Source of the DNA: JAHCIE01 sp034431435
Lineage (GTDB): Bacteria > Chloroflexota > Anaerolineae > Epilineales > JAHCIE01
NCBI GenBank assembly: GCA_034431435.1
Contig: DAOUDG010000084.1
Coordinates: 62,001 to 126,000 of the forward strand
Direction of reading: 5' to 3'
Length of the DNA stretch: 64,000 nucleotides
Shown here: piece by piece, positions 59,946 through 64,000 of the stretch
Position numbering within the stretch: position 1 is the stretch's first letter
Layout: the number at the start of each line of letters is the position of its first letter
The notes under the pieces: model-generated
Told to the model about the DNA's origin: nothing
The model's database searches: none
What the model saw: the letters and a program-made list of their open reading frames with translations, nothing else
Made by a program: the position numbers and the translations under genes

Positions 59946-60421
59946 GTGAACGACGTGTGAACGGCGCGGCCGATGCGCGGCCTGCGTCGACCGAGCGCCA
60001 GGCGCGGGCCGAAGCGGCGCTCCGCGACGCCCTCGCCGCCCGCCGCCGGGCCGTTGCGCCGCCCGGTTGGGACGACGCCGCCTTGAATCGCGGCGCGGTA
60101 CGCATGGAAGCCGCAGCCAACGTCAACCCGCATCAGCCGATTGCCTGGCCCACCTGGCCGCCGGGTCTCGTCCCCAAACTGACGGCGGCGGCGCAGAAGA
60201 CGCTGCGGCGCGGCCTGCGCTGGTACATCGACCCTATCGTCGCCCAACAGAACGACTTCAACCGCGCCAGCGCCGACACGGCCCAGGAGATGCGCGAGTT
60301 GCTGCGCGCCCTGGCCGTGGAGAATGCGCGCCTGACGCGGCGGCTCGCCGAGGTCGAGGCGCGCCTGGCCGACCTGGAGAGCGAGGTCGCGCCACCTGTC
60401 CCCCCCCCAACCCCGCTATGA
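59942..60421 (+). CDS. coiled-coil protein with diverged KWYVRPLL-like module
   Basis: The 159-residue protein has an Arg/Ala-rich start, a central module (residues ~61-107) with PHQPIAWPTWPPGLVPKL and RRGLRWYIDPIVAQQNDFN, and a C-terminal coiled coil (AVENARLTRRLAEVEARLADLESEV). RWYIDPIVAQQNDFN corresponds to KWYVRPLLEQQNRFN of the GT2 protein and to KWYVRPLLQQITAFN at 52764. It overlaps both neighbours by ATGA. The function is unknown. Confidence 0.65.
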   Translation: MSERRVNGAADARPASTERQARAEAALRDALAARRRAVAPPGWDDAALNRGAVRMEAAANVNPHQPIAWPTWPPGLVPKLTAAAQKTLRRGLRWYIDPIVAQQNDFNRASADTAQEMRELLRALAVENARLTRRLAEVEARLADLESEVAPPVPPPTPL

Positions 60422-61470
60422 AACACATTATCGTCTGCAACGCCCAGGTTCCGTTCCATCAAGGCGGGGCCGAAATTCATGCCGACGGCCTGGTGCACGC
60501 CCTGCGCGCGCACGGCCACGCTGTGGAGCAGGTCAACCTGCCCTTTGCCGACTACCCACGCGCCGAGATCCTCAAGGGCGCGCTGGCCTGGCGACTGTTG
60601 AGCCTCGAAACCATCATGGGTAGCTCCGACAGGGTAGACGCGGTCATCTGCCTCAAGTACCCGTCCTACGTCGCCCAGCATCCCCACAAGATCGTGTGGC
60701 TCATCCATCAGTACCGCGCCGCCTACGACCTGCTAGGCACAGCGTACAGCGACCTGCGTGACAGCGCCGAGGATCGCCGCGTCATCCGCATGCTGCGCCG
60801 GATGGACAACAAAGCCCTCGGCGAGGCGAAGGCGCTGTACACCAACGCGCGCAACACAGCCCAGCGGCTGGCGCGCTACAACGGCCTGCACGCCGCGCCC
60901 CTGTACCACCCGCCTCAGTACGTGGGCCGCTACCGCTGCGACAGCTACGGTGACTTCATTTTCACCGTATCGCGTCAAGATCCACTCAAGCGCGTCGATC
61001 TGCTCATCCGCGCCGCCGCCCTCACGCCGGCCCACATTCGGGTCGCCATTGCCGGGCGCGGCCCGCTGCTGGAAGAGCACATGGCCCTGGCGCGGGACCT
61101 CGGCATCGCCGACCGCGTCGACTTCCTCGGCTTCGTGGACGAGGAGCAGTTGCTGGACCTCTACGCCCGCTGCGCCGGCGTCTACTACGCGCCCTACGAC
61201 GAGGACTACGGCTACGTCACCCTGGAAGCCTTTATGTCCGCCAAGCCCGTGCTGACGGCCACCGACTCGGGCGGGCCGCTGGAATTCGTCACCGACGGCG
61301 AGTCCGGCGTCGTCTTCGCGCCGGACGATGTGGCCGCCCTGGCGCGCGGCATGCAGCGCCTGATAGACGACCGCCGCGCGGCCCAGCGCATGGGCGAGGC
61401 GGGCTTCGAGCGCGTCAAGGGCATCACCTGGGACCACGTGGTCGAGACGCTAACGCGGGGCATCCCATGA
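60418..61470 (+). CDS. GT4 family glycosyltransferase
   Basis: The ATG overlaps the coiled-coil stop as ATGA; the frame extends to 60067 but only as a shadow. The 350-residue protein has MKHIIVCNAQVPFHQGGAEIHADGLVHALRAHGH at its start and the donor site PYDEDYGYVTLEAFMSAKPVLTATDSGG, with the E-x7-E pair in EDYGYVTLE. VSRQDPLKRVDLLIRAA is the usual GT4 linker. It overlaps the next small ORF by ATGA. Confidence 0.9.
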   Translation: MKHIIVCNAQVPFHQGGAEIHADGLVHALRAHGHAVEQVNLPFADYPRAEILKGALAWRLLSLETIMGSSDRVDAVICLKYPSYVAQHPHKIVWLIHQYRAAYDLLGTAYSDLRDSAEDRRVIRMLRRMDNKALGEAKALYTNARNTAQRLARYNGLHAAPLYHPPQYVGRYRCDSYGDFIFTVSRQDPLKRVDLLIRAAALTPAHIRVAIAGRGPLLEEHMALARDLGIADRVDFLGFVDEEQLLDLYARCAGVYYAPYDEDYGYVTLEAFMSAKPVLTATDSGGPLEFVTDGESGVVFAPDDVAALARGMQRLIDDRRAAQRMGEAGFERVKGITWDHVVETLTRGIP

Positions 61471-61661
61471 ACGACCCGCTCATTGACGCCCTGGCCGACC
61501 TGCTGGCCGCCCTCGACTTCAGCGAGGACGACGAGCCGGTCATCAGCGCCCTGGCCGCCGCCCTGGTCGATCTCGACCTGGACGCAGACGAGCCACGCGG
61601 TACGCCCGACATCGCCGCGACCGAAGGCGATTCTGCGCTGCCCCGCCCAGCGCAAGACTGA
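61467..61661 (+). CDS. small acidic protein of unknown function
   Basis: The 64-residue ORF starts with ATGA overlap on the GT4 gene, which supports translation. It is rich in Asp, Ala, Leu and Glu (LADLLAALDFSEDDEPVISALAAALVDLDLDADE), with two amphipathic Leu-rich helices separated by an acidic turn. I recognise no family. It is the last gene of the locus. Confidence 0.5.
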   Translation: MNDPLIDALADLLAALDFSEDDEPVISALAAALVDLDLDADEPRGTPDIAATEGDSALPRPAQD

Positions 61662-61669
61662 GTCGGTAA

Positions 61670-61707
61670 TGCGCTCGCGGCGGATGTGGCCATCCGCCGC
61701 GAGCGCA
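61670..61707. terminator. 17-base perfect palindrome between convergent genes
   Basis: TGCGCTCGCGGCGGATG (61670-61686) pairs with CATCCGCCGCGAGCGCA (61691-61707) without mismatch around the loop TGGC. It stands between the last glycan-locus gene and the convergent YdeI-like gene. There is no clear T run on either side, so it is best seen as a bidirectional transcript end or stabiliser. Confidence 0.6.
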
Positions 61708-61710
61708 GAC

Positions 61711-62289
61711 CTACCGGCCCGGCGACAGCACGGCCGCGATGCGTTTGCCCGCCGCCGAATCCTCGATGAGGGTCGCCAGCCGCCTCTGGCGCGTCTCTTC
61801 GCGCTTGGCGCTCATCACCCACCAGCTCGCGTTGCGGCGGTAGCCCGGCGGCTGCGCCTGCCAGAAGGCCCACGCCGTTGGGTTCGCCTGTAATTGCGCC
61901 TCGTAAGTCGGGTCGAGACCCTGGCTACGCTGCTCGTAGGAGTACTGCCGCGATTTCACCTCGTCGCGGGCCGCGAAGGCGGCCAGGCCGGGCGGGGCCA
62001 TGCGCCCCATCGCCGTCAACTCCTCCACGCGCTGGATGTTCACGCCGCTCCAGATGCTGCCCACCCTGCGCGGCGAGAAGCGGATGGTGTAGCTCTCAGC
62101 GCCCAGACTCTTGCGCACGCCGTCAATCCAGCCGAAGGCCAGCGCCTCGTCTAGCGCCGCAGCGTAGGTGATGCCGCCCCGGCCCGACGCCTTCTTGTGG
62201 AAGCCGAGCAGCAACGCGGTCGCGGCGGCGTGATTGTCGGCGAGCCACGCCCGCCACGCCTCCCCATCGGCAAAGAACACCGGCTCCAT
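61711..62289 (-). CDS. YdeI/OmpD-associated family protein
   Basis: The 192-residue protein has the family pattern WLADNHAAATALLLGFHKKASGRGGITYAAALDEALAFGWIDGVRKSLGAESYTIRFSPRR, then SIWSGVNIQRVEELTAMGRM and a C-terminal basic end (WVMSAKREETRQRRLATLIEDSAAGKRI). The family is named after bacteriocin-resistance observations, but its biochemical role is unknown to me. ATG at 62289 gives the usual length. Confidence 0.88.
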   Translation of the reverse strand: MEPVFFADGEAWRAWLADNHAAATALLLGFHKKASGRGGITYAAALDEALAFGWIDGVRKSLGAESYTIRFSPRRVGSIWSGVNIQRVEELTAMGRMAPPGLAAFAARDEVKSRQYSYEQRSQGLDPTYEAQLQANPTAWAFWQAQPPGYRRNASWWVMSAKREETRQRRLATLIEDSAAGKRIAAVLSPGR

Positions 62290-62452
62290 GCAAGCTCCAG
62301 TCTATGGCAACATCCAAGACCCTGGGACGCAGACGCACGCGGGCGGGCGCTGATAAGAGAACAGAAGGCCTTCTTCCCCCTTCGTACCTTCGTGTCAGGT
62401 GAGACCGGTATGCAACCGTGGGTCACCACCGAAGAGGGCCGGCGCGGGGCCA

Positions 62453-62494
62453 GGGCAGGCACGGGGGCGGGCAGGCGCGGGAGCCTGCCCCTAC
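62453..62494. repeat. candidate dispersed palindromic repeat at the SDR stop codon
   Basis: GGGCAGGC occurs at 62453-62460 and 62469-62476, and its complement GCCTGCCC at 62483-62490, followed by CTAC. The last bases supply the SDR stop codon (TAG on the minus strand, 62493-62491). GGGCAGGC...GCCTGCCCCTAC is a style I recall from dispersed repeats in Chloroflexota; that is memory, not a search. Related bases GACCCTGCCCCTAC occur near 4538-4551. Confidence 0.5.
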
Positions 62495-63276
62495 GTCAGG
62501 TCGTCGCGCTCGAAGCGTGGCGAGGGGCTGGTGGCCGTCCAGCCGCCGTCGACGATGAGGGTCTGGCCGTTGACGAAGCCCGCCGCGTCGGAGGCCAGGA
62601 ACAGGGCGGCAGCGGCGATATCCTCCGGGTAGCCCGCGCGGCCGACGGGAATGGCCGTCGCCCACTTCTCGGCGTATAGCGGCTCGTCGCCCAGGTTGCG
62701 TTCGTTGACGATGGAGCCGGGGGCGATGGCGTTGATCGTAATGCCGTAGGGACTCAGCTCCAGGACGAGGTTGCGGGCCAGCATCCGCACGCCGGCCTTG
62801 GTCATGCCGTAGGCTGAGAGATACTGAACGGCCTGCACACCGGTGACCGACGCGGTAAGTACAATCCGCCCGCCACGCCCCTGGCGAATCATCTGGCGGG
62901 CGGCGGCCTGGGTGAGGAAGTAGGTCCCCTTGAGGTTGACGGCCACCACGCGGTCGAAGCTGGCCTCGCTGGTGTCGAGGAACGCCCCCCAGGTGGTGAT
63001 GCCCGCGTTGCAGCAGCAGATGTCGAGGCTACCGAAGGCCTCGACGCAGCGCTCGACCATCGCCTGGCAATTGGCGACGGCCCCCGAGTCGCCGCCGAAG
63101 GCGACCACCCGCGCGCCCGTGTCCCGCAACCCGGCCGCGGCCTGCTCGGCCAGGTCGGCGTCGATGTCGTTGAGGAGCACCGCCGCCCCCGCCCCCGCGA
63201 AGGCGGTCGCCATCGCCAGGCCGATGCTCGCCCCTGCCCCCGTCACGAGGGCGACTTTGCCGGTCAGGTCGGTCAT
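62491..63276 (-). CDS. SDR family oxidoreductase
   Basis: The 261-residue protein has the SDR loop TGAGASIGLA, the NAG motif (CNAGITT, residues 90-93), Ser143 and the catalytic Tyr156/Lys160 in YGMTK. It resembles glucose-1-dehydrogenase/3-oxoacyl-ACP reductase-like enzymes, but the substrate is unknown. Acidic Asp37 in LNDIDAD suggests NAD rather than NADP. Its ATG overlaps the upstream gene's stop as ATGA. Confidence 0.9.
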   Translation of the reverse strand: MTDLTGKVALVTGAGASIGLAMATAFAGAGAAVLLNDIDADLAEQAAAGLRDTGARVVAFGGDSGAVANCQAMVERCVEAFGSLDICCCNAGITTWGAFLDTSEASFDRVVAVNLKGTYFLTQAAARQMIRQGRGGRIVLTASVTGVQAVQYLSAYGMTKAGVRMLARNLVLELSPYGITINAIAPGSIVNERNLGDEPLYAEKWATAIPVGRAGYPEDIAAAALFLASDAAGFVNGQTLIVDGGWTATSPSPRFERDDLT

Positions 63277-63998
63277 ACGTTTTCTCTCTCCCGCGCGTAG
63301 AAAAACAGCTCGCCCGGCTGGAGCCAGTGGTACTTCTGGCGTGGGTAGCGACGGTCCATGTCCTCGGCCAGCATGGCCGGGCTGAGGCGGTTGCCCGCGA
63401 ACAGGTCGTTGTGCAGCGGCAGGAACACGTCCGCGCCGACGGCCGCCACCAGGTCGGCCGCCTCCTGGGGATACAGGTTGCCGACAATGTCCTGCTGGTC
63501 GCGCCAGTAGTCGCGCCCGTTGACGGGCAGCGCGGCAATGTCCACCCGCCGGCCCTTGAGCGCGTCCAGTAGCTCCGGGACGAGCACCGTGTCGCCGGAG
63601 TGGTACAGGGTCACGCCATTGAGGTCGACCAGATACCCCAGGTAGCGATGCTGGCCCGCCGCGTCGCGCTCGACGGCGTAATGCGCGGCGGGGATGGGGA
63701 TGACCGTCAGCGCGCCCAGGGTCAGCGACTGGCCCACCGGCGCGGCGTGGACCCGGTCATCGCCCACGCCCGCCGCCTTGAGAATGGCGCGGCTCCACGA
63801 CGAGCCGACGAACACCGCCTGGGGTGAGGCCTTCGCCAGCGGGCCGACCGTCGCGGCGTCGGTGTGGTCCAGGTGATCGTGGGTCAGCAGCACGACGTTG
63901 GCGTTCGTGACGCGGTCGGGCGCGAGGGGCGGCGGGAACATGCGCCTGAAGGGTTCGGGCGGCGCGCCAGCAGGGTTGGCCTCGCCGGTCAGGTACGG
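63273..63998 (-). CDS. MBL-fold metallo-hydrolase (5' end outside window)
   Basis: The frame stays open to the window edge (PYLTGEANPAGAPPEPFRR before the first visible ATG at 63941), so the gene probably begins outside the window and is incomplete. The metal-binding HDHLDH motif lies in VLLTHDHLDHTDAATV, with IPIPAAHYAVERDA and LYHSGDTVLVPELLDAL as the later His and Asp sites. It resembles UlaG-like lactonases and related hydrolases acting on a soluble substrate. It is coupled to the SDR by an ATGA overlap. Confidence 0.85.
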   Translation of the reverse strand, partial: PYLTGEANPAGAPPEPFRRMFPPPLAPDRVTNANVVLLTHDHLDHTDAATVGPLAKASPQAVFVGSSWSRAILKAAGVGDDRVHAAPVGQSLTLGALTVIPIPAAHYAVERDAAGQHRYLGYLVDLNGVTLYHSGDTVLVPELLDALKGRRVDIAALPVNGRDYWRDQQDIVGNLYPQEAADLVAAVGADVFLPLHNDLFAGNRLSPAMLAEDMDRRYPRQKYHWLQPGELFFYARERENV

Positions 63999-64000
63999 GT

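Overview
The window is a GC-rich chromosomal segment, densely coding and with no rRNA, tRNA, phage or plasmid genes that I could see. The gene set suggests a Chloroflexota bacterium, perhaps Anaerolineae-like: DUF951 and DUF2905 proteins, a TraR/DksA zinc finger, several GAF-SpoIIE phosphatases, an MGDG-synthase-like glycosyltransferase, many GT39-like membrane proteins and heptameric dispersed repeats. This placement is inference from gene content; no phylogenetic marker was tested.

Layout. (1) 1-10146 is a plus-strand operon of five large multi-pass membrane proteins: four GT39/ArnT-like glycosyltransferases, the first cut by the window edge, and one YfhO-like protein. Several carry C-terminal beta-sandwich domains. 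(2) 10143-15380 holds housekeeping genes: DUF2905 and ruvB on the minus strand, then a TraR zinc-finger protein, upp, a WecA/TagO-type phosphoglycosyl transferase, an Est30-like esterase and a small membrane protein. (3) 15464-22964 is an alpha-glucan block: glgX, a GH63-like glucosidase and a MalT-type LuxR regulator. (4) 23090-27705 is an accessory block of small membrane proteins (DUF6326, DUF4386), a C_GCAxxG_C_C redox protein interrupted by an in-frame UGA, and two tandem MDR oxidoreductases. (5) 27879-35824 (minus) is a partner-switching stress module: a STAS antagonist, two GAF-SpoIIE phosphatases and a fused kinase-STAS protein, followed by tpiA and a membrane HEFSH protein. (6) 35930-42470 (minus) has an MFS transporter, a secreted double-chagasin protein, an O-antigen-ligase-like protein, an ArnE-like flippase subunit, a sugar aminotransferase and a GT2. 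(7) 42601-49137 has sppA, a class I amidotransferase, an MGDG-synthase-like GT, DUF951, an M50 protease, an HD protein, tyrA and a GIY-YIG protein. (8) 49247-61661 is a polysaccharide assembly and export locus: Wzm/Wzt ABC exporter, six GT4 enzymes, one GT2 and three proteins sharing a W-x-(S/D)-x-K-W-Y-like module with a coiled coil. (9) 61711-64000 (minus) has a YdeI-like protein, an SDR and a truncated metallo-beta-lactamase-fold protein.

How it works together. The lipid-linked sugar transferase (WecA-like), GT39 enzymes, GT2, aminotransferase, flippase-like protein, O-antigen ligase and Wzm/Wzt locus all point to heavy investment in envelope glycans. The GAF-SpoIIE/STAS/kinase genes can pass signals to an anti-sigma switch whose sigma factor is not in the window. 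Many genes overlap by ATGA, which indicates translational coupling.

The observations I rate highest are the in-frame UGA at 24159 at a position where I expect a conserved cysteine (possible selenocysteine), nine heptamer-periodic repeat arrays (some inside genes in frame, some as inverted pairs), the recurring KWYVRPLL-type module in the export locus, and near-identical promoters placed so that the transcripts should be leaderless.
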